Part shown: positions 36,553-48,720 of the stretch, one piece after another | Numbering within the stretch: the stretch's first letter is position 1 | Layout of the letters: each line of letters opens with the position of its first letter | Origin: Straminergon stramineum | Taxonomy: Eukaryota > Streptophyta > Bryopsida > Hypnales > Calliergonaceae | DNA: 64,000 bases | Reading direction: 5' to 3' | Assembly (NCBI GenBank): GCA_963920665.1 | Contig: OY987268.1 | Location: forward strand, 10,728,501 to 10,792,500 | Program-made: the position numbers and the translations under genes | The notes under the pieces: model-generated | What the model was told of the DNA's origin: nothing | What the model saw: the letters and a program-made list of their open reading frames with translations, nothing else | Database searches by the model: none

Positions 36553-37900
36553 GCATACAACAAAACTGACTTCCCATACTATAGTGATCTTATGGCTTTG
36601 TCTAGTTCTGAAATTCCTCTCCAATGGCGGCAAGTACTTGGAGAAAGTGGCATTTGTCACTTATTGTTTAACTTTGAGAAGACTCATGTATTTGCAAGAT
36701 GCTATGATAAGCAAATAGGGTAGCATCTCTTTGTCACCCAAGAGGAGTTCAATCAAGTATAGGACACTATTGAGCGGCAATTCTCAAGTAACTCTCTTAC
36801 ATTCCAATTTTTATTTTATTTTTCTTTGTATTCTATGTTGGTTCTATTCTTCTATTCTCATGTTTGATTTACATTTGTGATTCAATGTTGAGGTTCAAGT
36901 CATTCTATTTTGTTTCAGAAATGCTTCATCCTATTGTTGACTGCCAATTGTGGCAGATGCATCGGAGAACTAGAGGCAACAGCATTATATTCCCATTTTT
37001 GTTTGTTTGTTTGTTTTTCAATTTTTTTTCTTTGATGTTATCTAGTTTGAGTACTACTTGGATGCTTGGGTGATGATTGAATTGTTTCTATCACTTTTAT
37101 GCTTATTTGATAATTAAAGGAGTGAGTCTATATGAATTATCTTAACTTAAGGAGTGAGTTTAGGTGAGGTTTTATTATCTAGGAGTGAGTTCTAACCCTG
37201 CATGCTTGAACCTATGCAAAAATTATCAAATCTCTTAATGATGAGTTGGACTGCAAATTCCCGCAATAGAAACTTCTCGATGCATTTGGGATTATTTATC
37301 CCTAGTACTAGTGGTATGTAGGTGCTGATGAAAGTAACAAACATCACTTGGTGGTGCTCAAAAATTTCTTTGCAAAGGCCAAAGCTATGAACAATGGGCA
37401 ACCTTTGTGTGTTGGTGGGAAACCATACATTGTGGTAGAGATGTTATCAGCATTGAATTTGGACAACCAACAGGGGTTATTCAAGGTGACAATGAAGGCA
37501 AATGTTGAGGTAGAATGTGGGCCACTGTTTAACTTGAATCTAGTCATAAAATTGTAGTGAAATCTTTCTAAATCATAGCATTTGAGTAAGCTAATCTCAG
37601 AATATTTCAAACTAGCTAAGATAGGCTATTGTTTGGTTCTTGGTTCAATGGAAGATGAGAGGTGTTTTTCTACTCTTAAATTCATCAAATATTGTCAAAG
37701 AAATAGGTTAGGGAAGCATTTACCCCTTGTTTTGCGTATATTTGGCCATAAGTATTTTTCACTCAAGAATTTTACTTACAAAGAAGCCATTGAATCTTGG
37801 AAAAGTGTTGTAATGGTTGGCCGGCAAGGGGATGTCTAATTTAGAGTGGGAGTAGTATCCTCACCATCCAAAAAAAAATCCTTAGTTTTCATTAGGTTAG

Positions 37901-38450
37901 GCGTGCCTTGCAATTCAAGTTTTTCTTAACTGCGATCCTTTTACTGCTATGGAGGCGTGTTGTTGCTTCTGCAACAGAGGCCGTAAATTGAGTTGCTGCA
38001 ACGAGCCGGCAACTCAATGTGTTGCTACCACAACAACGTGTGATACTCTTGTGATACTACCAAGAATCCAAGATGGATTGCTAGAGTACTGGACCCACTC
38101 CATATTCCTGTTTGTTATTTTTCCTGTTTTGGACTATTTTTCCTAACCCTAACATGTTTTGTTTGTCTTGTAATGTCTATAGAACACTAACACTGCAATT
38201 GGGCAATCTAGAAGGGTTCAATTCCATTGTTAGTGATTTTTCTGTCATGGGATTTATAATTTGAAAAGGAAATCATGTAAAAATACAATATGCACTTTTG
38301 TTTTGACTTGAATGAAAAATCGCCATTTTACAACATATGCATTTTGCATTTAGCAATTTTGCCATATCAAATGAGATGAAGTAGCTTTTTGCCTTGCATT
38401 GAATTTTTCCATGTGTCGCAACTTTTGCTCTACCACAAAAAAAAATTTAG
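37901..38450. other. 3' side of the hAT remnant and AT-rich filler
   Basis: A small hairpin lies at about 37988-38020 (ATTGAGTTGC / GCAACTCAAT). No gene recognised. Confidence 0.35.
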
Positions 38451-39420
38451 GCAAAATTCCACATTTTAATATGCAATTTATTTCCCTTCTTCCACCACCC
38501 AGAATATTCTTCCACCACCGGGAATAAGTGTCGCAGAAATAGCTCCCTTACTCAACACGTGTATAGCCTCCCGGCGAATTCCAGTAAAGAGGTTCTGGGA
38601 ACGCTGATTCACAGGTGGTGGCCCGACAGCAGGCTAAGCTTATATCGTACGCAGTACATGAAACCCAACTCTTTACTTCTTTTTTTTTATTATGAAGTCA
38701 ACTTCTCATCCCAGATATTTTAAAGCTTGTTCGAAGCTGCTGGCAAAGGTTGAGATAGGCAGTCCCCAGTTCCCCACATTCCCCGCTGATGTGACCTAAC
38801 CTGACCTACCTGTTGGGAATCCGGGATGCATACGGCACTGTCTACAGTAGTGACGTAAGTTAAGTATGTTTCGATGCAAGTCCAATCCGTTTCTCCTTTT
38901 CAGCAGTTGGATACGTGCTCGACTTACATGCCTATGAAATCTTTCAAATTTCTGCCTTGCAGAGTTGATCTGTAATTCGGTGGGTGTGCGACTACTGTCA
39001 TCATGCAGCACTTTCAATATTAGTTCCGTTCTTACATGGGAATCATACCAGTCTTTTCTGCGAAGAATGTAGATGGTGCAAACTAGCGATTTCACTTTAA
39101 ACCTTAAACCCTAATAAAATAACTCTTCAATAACTCTTCAATGCTGTCAATTGACAGATGCACTCAGGATATGGAATCTAGTTTTTCATGGATATCATTC
39201 TGCCGGTTTGACTTCTGTATGGGTATTGCATCTCGTGAGCGTTCACGTATCTAATGTAATTGACCTTGTACGGTTTTGTTTGTAAACTGCTTTGGACATT
39301 AGGTTAGCCTGCAGTGGTTTCAAAGGGTAATGAAAACAAGCAGCCAGATAAGTCTGCCGGTGAAATTGATGTGGATTAAGAGGTATCTACTATTATGAGA
39401 CAATATTGCGGTCAGTGATA
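38451..39420. other. Less AT-rich, apparently single-copy stretch of unknown role
   Basis: Composition is closer to genic sequence than its surroundings and no partner exists in the window. A 99-codon minus-strand frame at 39095-38796 has no ATG at its start and no domain, so I do not call it a gene. It could be an exon, a promoter or an untranslated region of something not resolvable here. Confidence 0.3.
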
Positions 39421-40896
39421 TCGTTTCTCTTTCTCTACAATTACATCATTAGATTTCAAATGGTTTATCCATAACCAATTGTTTTAGTTTCTCAATGTGG
39501 GAAGGTGAAGCCGCTTTAGGTCAAACAATTTGGGAATTCAAACAATTGTATTGGAGATGGACTAACTTATTTGTCATTAACCATTTAAGTCCTAGTGTTG
39601 TTTTGGTCACAACAAGAATATAGAACAAAATCTTTTGTACTTGTGGGATTGTTGAGGATAGAGGAGCTAAAGTGAAAAAAGTAATCATACCAAATTGAAG
39701 AAATCAATGAGTGATAGACAATGCGTGTGCAAAATATTAAGACAATTCAACTTTGGTATTGCGAGAATTTAGAATTTCTTGACAATGTATACAATGTTGT
39801 AGTTGACATCAACATATGAAGAGTGTACAAATATATGCTTGCAACATTAGCAAACTCATTAAAGATTCACTTCAAGGACCTTTGGAATTGGCAAACATTG
39901 CTTTCATGATTCGTAAAGAGCAATCAACATTGAAATATACACATTCAATGTGTGAAAATACTTGCTTAATACGAGAAACATTTAACATGGGCATGTACAA
40001 AATCCTCTACTCAAATTGACACAAGTTCGGTTGTGACCAATCAACACTTACATAAGGATAGTTGAAGCCAATGCCCACAACAAGATGTGGTGAATACTTG
40101 GAAAATACATTGTTGGCAATTTTACTTGAAAGTTCTAAAAGCATTGTTACACATAGTATTATATGACATATTTCCTTAAGGTGACCTTTCCAAAAAATGC
40201 ATATCCACTTGTGCCATCTAAGTTGTGTTTGATTTCCCTCAAAGCACCACCAATGCTATTCTAGGTGTTTCCTATGTATTATATGGAGATTGAAAAACAT
40301 AGAAGTGTATAGATGCTCATAATTGTTATATGCAATTGTATTTTCCAGATCATTCTCAATCAAAAAAAATTAGTGACCTCCATTTCCTAACTCACTTCCA
40401 ATTCCTCTTGGATTATGAGATGTTTCTGTTTTTCTCACTAGAAAACATTAGTTTGTGGTTCCTTGGAACTCAAAGGGTTAAGTCAGGATGTATGTCTTTG
40501 ATTCTATACGTATGTGATGGGGATATTCAAGAATACGAGTTCTTTTTCTTCATCAACTCAGGGCTGGGCCAGACCAGTTCAAATTTGGATTCAAGAGCTG
40601 ATGGTCGCAGAAATTTATTGATTGCAGGGTATGTACGTTTGCTTAATAGTGAGCAAAGAAAACGATTGAACGTCTCCAATTTGGAGTCCTGAATAGGTCA
40701 TGGCACAGATACTTATAATAAAATGGAGTCTCGCATGAAGGCATTTTACATCTGCAGGACAAACACGCGTTGCTCCAATCTTAAATGTATCATTGGTTCA
40801 GAAGATGGATAGGATAAAATTTATTAGTTACGATAGGACACTGGCTTAAAGGTTGAATGGTTTGATGGGATGAATCCTCTCATTTGGTCTAAAAAA
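39421..40896. other. AT-rich, no gene recognised
   Basis: The 120-codon plus-strand frame at 40330-40692 begins with ATG but has no recognisable domain, and its first half reads as low-complexity AT-rich sequence. It is probably chance. Confidence 0.3.
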
Positions 40897-41455
40897 GGAA
40901 TTAATGCATCTTCCTTCTCCATTTTGGGCCCCGAATTCGTTAATTTCCTAATCTTATCATTCAGAACTCCTTTACTGTACATAAGAAATTATTTTAAAAC
41001 AGAAATGCAAGTCAGATGAAGGATTTTAGAGCTCATATGTTTCTGAGCACTGCATACTGTAGTATGCATTCAAGTGATGCACAATTAATTCCAGCATTCT
41101 TGGAAACTATCATTGTGCATTAGAAACTAGTGACTGTCCAATCTCTTCTCTAATACATTGTCACAAGGTTCAAATCCCGGTTCAAATTCAATTAATCAAC
41201 ACAGAGTTCAATCTAAACGTTTGGCTTCATCACTCCTTTGTTAGCGTTTTAGAACAAAGAGCAGAATGATTCAATAATTGTGTCCATTCCCTCACTGAAC
41301 TTGATGATCAATCAGAGTTTTGTGTAGTTTAATTCTGTGATTTGAACGATTGAAAAGTTTAAGACTGGCAAAATGTTTTGTCATGTGGCAAAGCTTCACA
41401 AATACAAGCGCAAAAGTAAACGTCTCTCATCTACGTCACGTTTATGTAGTATAAG
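40897..41455. repeat. Diverged repeat, copy 2 (partner 3489-3990), 3' of the DUF1218 gene
   Basis: It begins with GCATCTTCCTTCTCC and runs colinearly with 3489-3990 through shared blocks such as CAATCTCTTCTCTAATACA and TTGAAAAGTTTAAGACTGGC. This copy has about 50 extra bases in the middle. TTAA at 40901-40904 is the apparent empty insertion site for the MITE at 2572-3484. Confidence 0.75.
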
Positions 41456-41656
41456 TAGTCACTTTTCTTTGTCTAGGTACTGTACAACTTGCTTAGGGCT
41501 TTGACACTACTATCCAGAAAATGAAAAATAATGTATTCCTCGATACTTCATCTCCAATTGCTAAATACAGTTTTTGGATTACTGTAACTAGTAAAGCCCA
41601 TCAATGCACACACTGGAACTAAACTGGATTAGAATTGAAAACCAATAACAAAAAGC
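41456..41656 (-). other. 3' untranslated and flanking region of the DUF1218 gene
   Basis: Sequence after the TGA on the minus strand. It is non-repetitive within the window and has an AATACA/AATAAT-rich stretch near 41530-41550 but no canonical AATAAA. The transcript end cannot be placed from sequence alone. Confidence 0.4.
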
Positions 41657-43770
41657 TCATGTGGTTGAAATAATTGTGAGAGGAGTTGGTCCACGAGGAG
41701 CCTCAGGGTGTGCAACCTTGATGCTGAACTGGGGCTGACCCAGCCAGGTGTGAATAAGGAAGACGCGAGAAGCAGCCAGGTAATAGGTGATTCCGGAGGC
41801 TGTGGCCAAGAGGGTCATCAGAGCAGCGCTTGCCAAGACCCCGGAGTCTATTGCATAGCCACAGGATGCGGACGTTGTAGCTGGAAATAGTGGTCTTGGA
41901 TTGGGCCTTGCGTGATGGTTGCTGCTCACGCTGGCTCCGTAGAAGTAAAAGATTACAGCGACAATACTCAAAGCCCTGCTCAACAGAAATGAGAACCAGT
42001 CTAAGGTGACTATTTTTCCTAATTGCATTTCGTTTCTACAACATAACATTCTTTTAACATTCTTGAGTGGGAAGACAGACAGTGGGTCCTTCTACAGTAG
42101 CACTGTAACAAGAATGTGTCTGTTTTACAGTGGCCACAATACATGGGCAAGCTTGCATTCAAGAGTTCTACAGAGAATAGAGTTTGAATTCATGGAAAGC
42201 AAGTTCCCTTTGCCTTGAAGTTCAAGAATGTTATGAACCAACCCTTAGAGATTCTTGCATATTAAAATGTACAGGTTCTATTTACAAGAATTGAGGGTCA
42301 ATTTCAGGTGCACCTATTGTGAGCACTTTGAAAATTCATAGTTTGTTCATTATGTGTCAAATGTTTATATGAAACTAATTGTAGACTCATGAACTATAAT
42401 GCCATTTTCTTATTTAACCCTTAAATGTCGAAGCGGATAGAACTATGACTATTCATCTTCTAGTTGGAATTTCTTAAGAAAAGGGTAGGTCTTCTACATT
42501 AGTATGACTTCCAATATATATTTTTTTTTTTTTTTTAAAGTAGATGATGTCACACAATTCCAAAAGGGAGGATTTCCATGTTCACCAGTCCATCCTTTAA
42601 GAGCTAACAAGCAATTGGTACTTGGATTAAAAGAATTTCATTCTAAATATAAAGCAAATGATGCCATTTCTATCTTGAATAAAAGGGAAGACCATCTTTT
42701 TGTGGAGGCTTACATAGAGCTATTACAATGGTGAAGAGAATACTAGAGATGATGGTGGAAAGAAGTAAATGGCTAAGACAGAAAGAAAAATTCCTAGGAG
42801 CACAAACATATCTTCTATGTACAAAAATGAGATTTTTTTATTTGTGATAAAGATTCTTCTAAAAGATGAAAACTAATCTATTCAAGAATGTCTACAAACA
42901 AGGAGCTCATTATATAATTGGTATTTTGGTTAAATTCAATTGAATTACAAAATAGCAGTGGTGGTAAATTGAAAGTGAAGGTTGCATACCAAGAGACAAT
43001 GAGGCTCTTGATTGCAAGAGGTGCAGGGCTTGTGAGCTTGTCAATCTTGTAATTGCAGCACAGGCATCCTCCAGCTGCGGTCAACAACACCTGCACCGAT
43101 GTGCACCAATGCCGCTATATTCAGCAAACCTTCTACCAATTTCAATATAGCTTCGAGAACCGGAATACAGCAGTGATAAAACTTGAATTTTTAGCACATT
43201 TAATTAACACTTTTTTCTTAGCAACTTGAGCTAATTCTGAAAATCAATTTGGTACCAATGACCTGCACCAAGAGAAGCAGAAACGCTGCAGCTACAGACA
43301 GTGAGAACGTCTTGTTTGCAGGCAGGATGCACTGGCTTGTTACATCGTCCCAAACCATCTCATCCGCCTGAAGCCAAATTATTTCATAAACACACGCCAA
43401 GCTAATTGATTAAATCCGATCTGGAAACAGACAAATACATATGCAGTAGCCTCAACAAAAGACTCCAGGGTGGCTGCTGAAATTATTGACGATACTTAAC
43501 TGAATTCAAGGACTGGTATATTGCATTTGCATAACATTCTTTAGAACCAACTCAAAAACAACCTTAATTAAGAAAATTGAATCACAATGATGTATCATGT
43601 TTAGACTTACAAAATTCATATAAATTTCTATTTCCAACAGGAAAAACCGTGCTTACACTGATACGTTTCCGTTCTGCCACGAGGCCCAGAAGAGCTGCAA
43701 CAACGCCCATGGCAGCAGCAAATGTGGCTATGGTGATCACTTTGAGCGAGTACCGTGTCCCAAATGCCAT
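41657..43770 (-). CDS. DUF1218 family four-pass membrane protein (MWL/VCC-like), four exons
   Basis: Exons on the minus strand are 43770-43657, 43367-43263, 43090-42990 and 41975-41657, giving 639 nt or 212 aa plus TGA. All three introns (289, 172 and 1014 nt) are GT..AG, and the frame is kept across phases 0, 0 and 2. The start is the first in-frame ATG, in good context (A at -3, G at +4). Predicted membrane segments lie near residues 9-31, 59-80, 100-123 and 152-174. The GGCLCC motif (residues 80-85), Cys51, Cys145 and the GITYYLA end of the fourth segment match the DUF1218 pattern. Known relatives (VCC, MWL1/2) act in the secretory membrane system and affect vein patterning or wall lignin; this role is inferred from the family only. 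The tail after segment 4 (residues 175-212) is long and proline-rich, ending ISTT. A TTAA-flanked MITE sits in intron 3. No premature stop is present, so the gene looks functional. Confidence 0.9.
42418..42603. mobile_element. TTAA-flanked MITE (family 2), inside intron 3 of the DUF1218 gene
   Basis: This 186-bp element starts CCCTTAAATGTC after TTAA (42414-42417) and ends CCTTTAAGAG before CTAA, a one-base variant of TTAA. It is homologous, in the opposite orientation, to 60885-61104. It lacks about 35 bp that the other copy has and has gained a T-rich run. It lies wholly within intron 3 and leaves the splice sites untouched. Confidence 0.75.
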
Positions 43771-44100
43771 AATTTCTTCTTTCTTCTTCTTTTTGCCTAC
43801 AATTAGTGTTGAGGTTGCTTTGCTATCTCTATCGAGCGACTGTCGCACTACTCTGACTTTGGATTAGGGAAGAGCTTGGCCACTCGATCAGGGAAGGGCT
43901 CAAGAAGAGAACCAAAGCCGCACTAAAAAATCATCAACCTCAAAAGGCGGGCTCTCGCTAACTTGATGTTTCTTGGTGAGGTGGTGCGGCTCAAGATTCT
44001 TTGGAATTTCGACTCTTTGGAATTTCAAAAACCATGGCGCCCAAATTCTCAAACTTTTTGCGGTAGGTAGGGTTCACTATTTTGTGAACGAAGTTAAGTG
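43771..44100 (-). promoter_or_regulatory. 5' leader and promoter region of the DUF1218 gene
   Basis: On the minus strand, the bases just upstream of the ATG are a purine-rich AAG/AAA run (43774-43797), as in many plant 5' leaders. The leader continues open in the coding frame for a further 26 codons but has no in-frame ATG, so the start at 43770 stands. I see no convincing TATA box. The region is less AT-rich than the sequence beyond it. Confidence 0.4.
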
Positions 44101-47100
44101 TTGACCACTACATTTCAAAAACTCTTGCGCCATGTGTGCTTATAATCTTCATAGCATGAAACACTTCTGGAAAACATGTCCACCTAGATTATGCCTTAAC
44201 CTCTGGAAGACTTAACATTCAAATTTTAAATAATGGATGAATGCAAATACATCCTAAGTACATAAAAATGCATTTTTTCATCCAACGATTGTTTTCGAAT
44301 ATTATTAAGCTAGTTCTTTAACATTTCAATGGTATAGATTTTGAAGACTTTGCTTTGCAAATTTTCTATTATGACAATAGAAGCACCCAAAAATGTCAAT
44401 AGAAGTAATTCAACATAATTAGAGACACCTTTTGCTGTAAGAAATAAATTTTTAGTTTTAGCAATTGGGTCAAACCACACTCAAAGGTACCAATACCATT
44501 ACTTTGCTAGGACTAGCTAGATCTAAAGTCCTTTTTTGAACTTTCAAAGCTCTAAATTACCTTGATGTTGTCATCTTTTTAATAAATTAATGGATGGATA
44601 GTATTACAATGCATCCCTTTGATAAATTGGGAAAAAAAATTCTTAGGTGAAATCCTTAGAAGGACATAAATCAACAACTACAAAGTTAAATTTAAGATCT
44701 ATATCACAATATAACACTTCAAAAGGATATTTTTATCCAAATTTTTTATACTTCTCAAATATACAACTATTAAGAAGGATTTTGAGTGATAAAATCTTGG
44801 ACACAAAATAGTGAAATTTTCAATGATTAATTGATTTTTGAAAAATTCTTGATTTATTTCTAAAAGAAATTCAAACATTCAATTCCAAAAATAGCTTACA
44901 TAGAGACCTTCAGAGTGAATAATTTATACATTTTTTTCTACTACAATCATCATTTGGATTATTTTTTATATTAAAAAAGACATTTACATATTTTTACTTC
45001 CGAATATTATAGTAAATGGAAAAGTACCATACATTGGGGTCAGGGTCAATATATTGGTGCCAAAGATTAATCAAAGTTTTCAAAGAAAGTTTGGCACTTT
45101 AAAACATAATTTCTAAAAATTCAACATTGAGTTTCAAAAGTCCCTTCACTTGGTACATGAGAGGTTGAGCATACAAGTTCTTCATACAAGTTGGGTGGTA
45201 GGAGGTGAAACAATTCATGTGGGATATGTAAATTAGGATTAGTAGGCACTCAACTATGGTAGGAGGCTTGAATTCCACGTGGTCATTATGAATTGTCCCT
45301 ATAAAAGTGTCTGAAACCATGCACATTATGGGTTAAATGGATAAAACTTTTATAGTCCAAACAATGTCATCCCATGTGCGTGATTATTGGGTATTTATCA
45401 AACAACAAGTGTTAATGTCATGTACAAACTTTGCAAAGAATGAAGTTCATAATAGAGTTAGGTGAAAATAAAAGTGCAATGAATTGATTGTCATTAATTC
45501 TCATTAATGCTGGCAAGTGAATTCACTAAGGGCCTTGTAAGCTTCATTTTTTTATTGCCGTGTTCATTCTTTATTTTTGGAACTCAAGTGAACTGCACAC
45601 TTTGAAGGCCATAAATAAACATTTTCAAGTGGGTTATTTGTCAGTTTTGGCACTCACTTGTCCTATTCAAGGACATGTGGTAATTTATGTTTGTTGTACT
45701 CTATAAACAACAACAACAGCCTATGTACCTTTGGCTTTGGAAAATCGAATTTAATTCATGTAGAATCATAATTTGATGAAGAGAATTGCCAATCAATTGT
45801 TTCTCATTCCTCTTTCGATCAAAAAAATGTTGTCATGTTCTATTGGCCTGATTTTCCAACAAACCTCTTTCTTCCCTTACATGCACGCTTTAGGTGCCTC
45901 CTACCTTACTCCTAGTTAGGCTCTTATATTTAGATTATTCCATATCCTTCAAGGGTTCATGATGAACAATGGGTTTCATTATAAAACCAACCTCTCCTCT
46001 CTACATCGCCACTGAATGTTTGTGAAATATCCCCTTCACCATGCCGTCAAGAACTTTCTTGATGGAAGATGGCTATGGGACTTAATTTGGCCTTTTTGGA
46101 TAATATTGGATAATATTGGATATTTTCATTGTTGACAACAACATGATCATTCAATTTTTTCTTGAATTTGGAAATTTCCCTCTTTCATTTTATTTATTTT
46201 TTGGCTTTTTGAAAAATTATTATTTTTCGTCAACCTTGCCCTAAAGGTACGATATTCAAATTGTAGCAAAAGAGTCTTTTTCTACTCTATCATATGATTA
46301 TATATACATATGATTTTTTGGGATTCAATCAAATTATTATTTATTAGAAATTAGACCCCTTTTATACCTTTGAGAAACCTAACAAGCTAACATCAAAACT
46401 TCAATTAGAACTTTAGTAAATAATTTTTTATTTTTTGATGAATTAAAAAATATTACTCTAAATATGACTTGAATTAGTAGTTGAAAAGGACTAAAATACA
46501 TACAATGAATAGTTTAGCTTTAAGAAACAATAGCTAAAAAGAAGTTATATTGCATATTTTATTGTGTCTAACCCCTTACTTGGTACCTTTGAGTGTAATT
46601 TGAGCCAATTGAAATCATGAATTTTCAAATATGGCATGCGTTTTTTATTAGTTTAAAAAGTGGAAACTCTCTAGACCACTAAAACTATCACATAGGTGGA
46701 TCTATAATCAAAATTTGACAAATTCATATTCAACTAATCAACAATAAGTAAAGGGACAATTTCATGGTACTATATAAGGACACTTTAATGAAAGCCTAGG
46801 AATATTTCAAAGGAACTCTATTATGCATGAATGGGAACATGGACAGTTTTGGGTAATTCTACCTTCAATTAATTCAAAGGGTACTCATAGGTCTAGTCTC
46901 AAAAAAAATTTAGTTCAAAAAACAACCCTTCAAAACAATTTGAATAGAAAAGTAAAATAAAAGTCTTCAAAAATCACTATGATTAGAACTTTAGAAGTGA
47001 AAATTTTGAACTCAAAGGAAAAAAAATTCTTGTAAAAATCACAAACATTCAATATTGAATTATTGATTTTAGAAGGATTTTTCGATTTTTGGCTTCAAAT

Positions 47101-48451
47101 TATTTTGAAAACTATTGGATAGTGCAATAATTGATCAAACCATATGGATTTGATCTAGGGATCATATTCTTACAAATATTTTTTTATGAATCATCATTAA
47201 ATTATTATTGTAAGTTGAACTTTCTAATACATCTTTATAATTTTAGAAATTTGAAATATCTATGTCTTTAAAGGATTAAGACCCCCATTTTGTTTACTAG
47301 TCAAAAAATGTTGGCAATTTTTTCAGATGTTTCAACTCAAAGTACATATATTTGGACCCCATCTATTTCTTCACATAGCTACAAGTGCAATTTTTAAATT
47401 TTATTTGGGATTATAGTAGGAAATCAATTATAATTATTAATTATTAATTTAAAAGGAATAAATACTCAAGATGCCCTTGATTGTTGTGACTTCAAAAAAA
47501 AAATTAAAGAATCAAATTAAAGAATAGAAGCATTACTTTAGACTTTAGTAAGTTTCAAATTTTGAATGTCTTCAATTAATTTCAATAGTTAATATAGATA
47601 AGAACATAATTCTTCACTTTTAATATGTAGGATATTTTTGACTTGTACGGATTTAGGATACTATTTTTTCCATTAGTTCCTAAAATTTGAAATTTTAATA
47701 AATTTCTTTGAATGAACCCCTAAATTTCCATGCAAAGTGGGTAGTCATCAATTTGGGGTTTTAGCTTATTGAAGTTTATTTGTAATTTTTTCACAATTTT
47801 CACCCTTCTTATTGTGAAACTAAATTAAATCAAGATCTAAGGAGACATCAAATTTCATAATTCTTTGGAAATTTTAGTCAAAAATATTCTTTGAATTTGA
47901 ATTTTGAAGACTAGCATCTAACAACAATTGAATAATAAAATTTTGGAGGCGAATTTTAGATTCTAGTTGATTAAATTCATGTCTATGCATGTGGATTGAA
48001 TTCATTCAATATCCATTACTTAAGTAACTAAGTATATGAAGAATAATTTTTAGATTGTGGACAACTGTATTACTATATGTGTTATTTCTAATAAACAATA
48101 TCATATTTGTGAAGTCCATATTCGACAATTTTTAAGATCAATATCTTCATATGGCAAATGGTGCTTGCTAAAATATTCCCACCATTCAAACCTTCTTTCA
48201 ACTATCAAGCAAACTAAAACTAACATAGTTTAATAACAAAAACCATATTCAAATACATATTTAGTGGCTTTTAGGTGTAGATACCTTAAAAATATATGGT
48301 CTTTTAAAGGCTAGACAACTAGGAAGACCTAACCACCTTATTTACTTGGCCAAGTTCTCCCAAGGATAAATGTAAAAATTTGCCTATGACTTTGTAGATG
48401 GTTAATTTTGTATTTCTCAAACTCTCCAAGGCAATTGAATAATTCGAAGCA
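44101..48451. other. Long AT-rich stretch without recognised features
   Basis: Read on both strands. Only short, domain-free frames and homopolymer runs are visible. TTAACCTCTGGAAGAC near 44210 recalls a family-1 MITE end, but no partner end was found. Confidence 0.45.
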
Positions 48452-48720
48452 TTCATTAGAGGAGTTTTGGGGGGGCTGGAGGGTTGTTTTGGGCTTGTTC
48501 TCGATGTTGTTCCTCCAATAGTCTGGGAACAGCTGTTGTTAGATTTTGATTTTTTTTTAATTTTAAAACGTAAAAGAAAGTTGAAAAAAAATTTTAAAAA
48601 AAGAAAAGTCACATGATAGTCATTGTACCATGTCAGGTAGCTACTACAAGGCAAATCCCAAGGTCTAGGAACCTAGAGGAACACACAACCCTCCAGACCC
48701 TCCAAAACTCCTCTAATGAT
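48452..48720. repeat. Foldback structure with about 40-bp arms
   Basis: CATTAGAGGAGTTTTGGGGG (48452) and the following GGCTGGAGGGTTGT are inverted at about 48684-48720. The loop holds TCTGGGAACAGCTGTTGTTAG and an A/T-rich core like that of the insert at 35946-36060 (TCCGGGAACGGCTGGCTAC, then an A/T-rich run and a CATGGCA/CATGTCA word). The same kind of core lies inside an inverted duplication in both places. Confidence 0.5.

Larger units (their letters stand above)
33950..37900 (+). pseudogene. Broken hAT-superfamily transposase gene
   Basis: Fragments in order on the plus strand: 35030-35220, a zinc-binding segment (WQEVWVCKFVEAKGG.., VCHNCTTNMGRHK, then LVPKVDNLEKHEGKRTC) like the N-terminal BED-type finger of plant hAT proteins. 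35570-35960 has SIIVDEV, CFNTLVNVVHCLIK and HDIFICNF, interrupted by stops. 36560-36760 and 37200-37560 are further broken pieces (LNDELDCKFP, then LDAFGIIYP). 37582-37839 is the C-terminal dimerisation region with MEDERCFSTLKFIKYCQRNR. Several stops and frame changes, plus an inverted insertion at about 35950-36550, rule out function. CT-rich sequence from 33950 may be the 5' leader. Terminal repeats were not identified. Confidence 0.65.

Noticed and set aside
38796..39095. 99-codon minus-strand frame in a less AT-rich region
   Set aside because: The frame has no ATG at its start and no family resemblance; kept only as an unexplained interval.
41160..41190. GGTTCAAATCCCGGTTCAAAT, resembling a tRNA T-arm
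   Set aside because: No acceptor stem, D-arm or anticodon arm fits around it, and the paralogous copy at 3715 has lost the motif.
43771..43848. Upstream in-frame extension of the DUF1218 reading frame
   Set aside because: It would start at GTG, encodes a lysine run from a purine-rich leader, and the family starts directly before the first membrane segment.
44205..44222. TTAACCTCTGGAAGAC as another family-1 MITE end
   Set aside because: No partner end within 1 kb and no shared interior.
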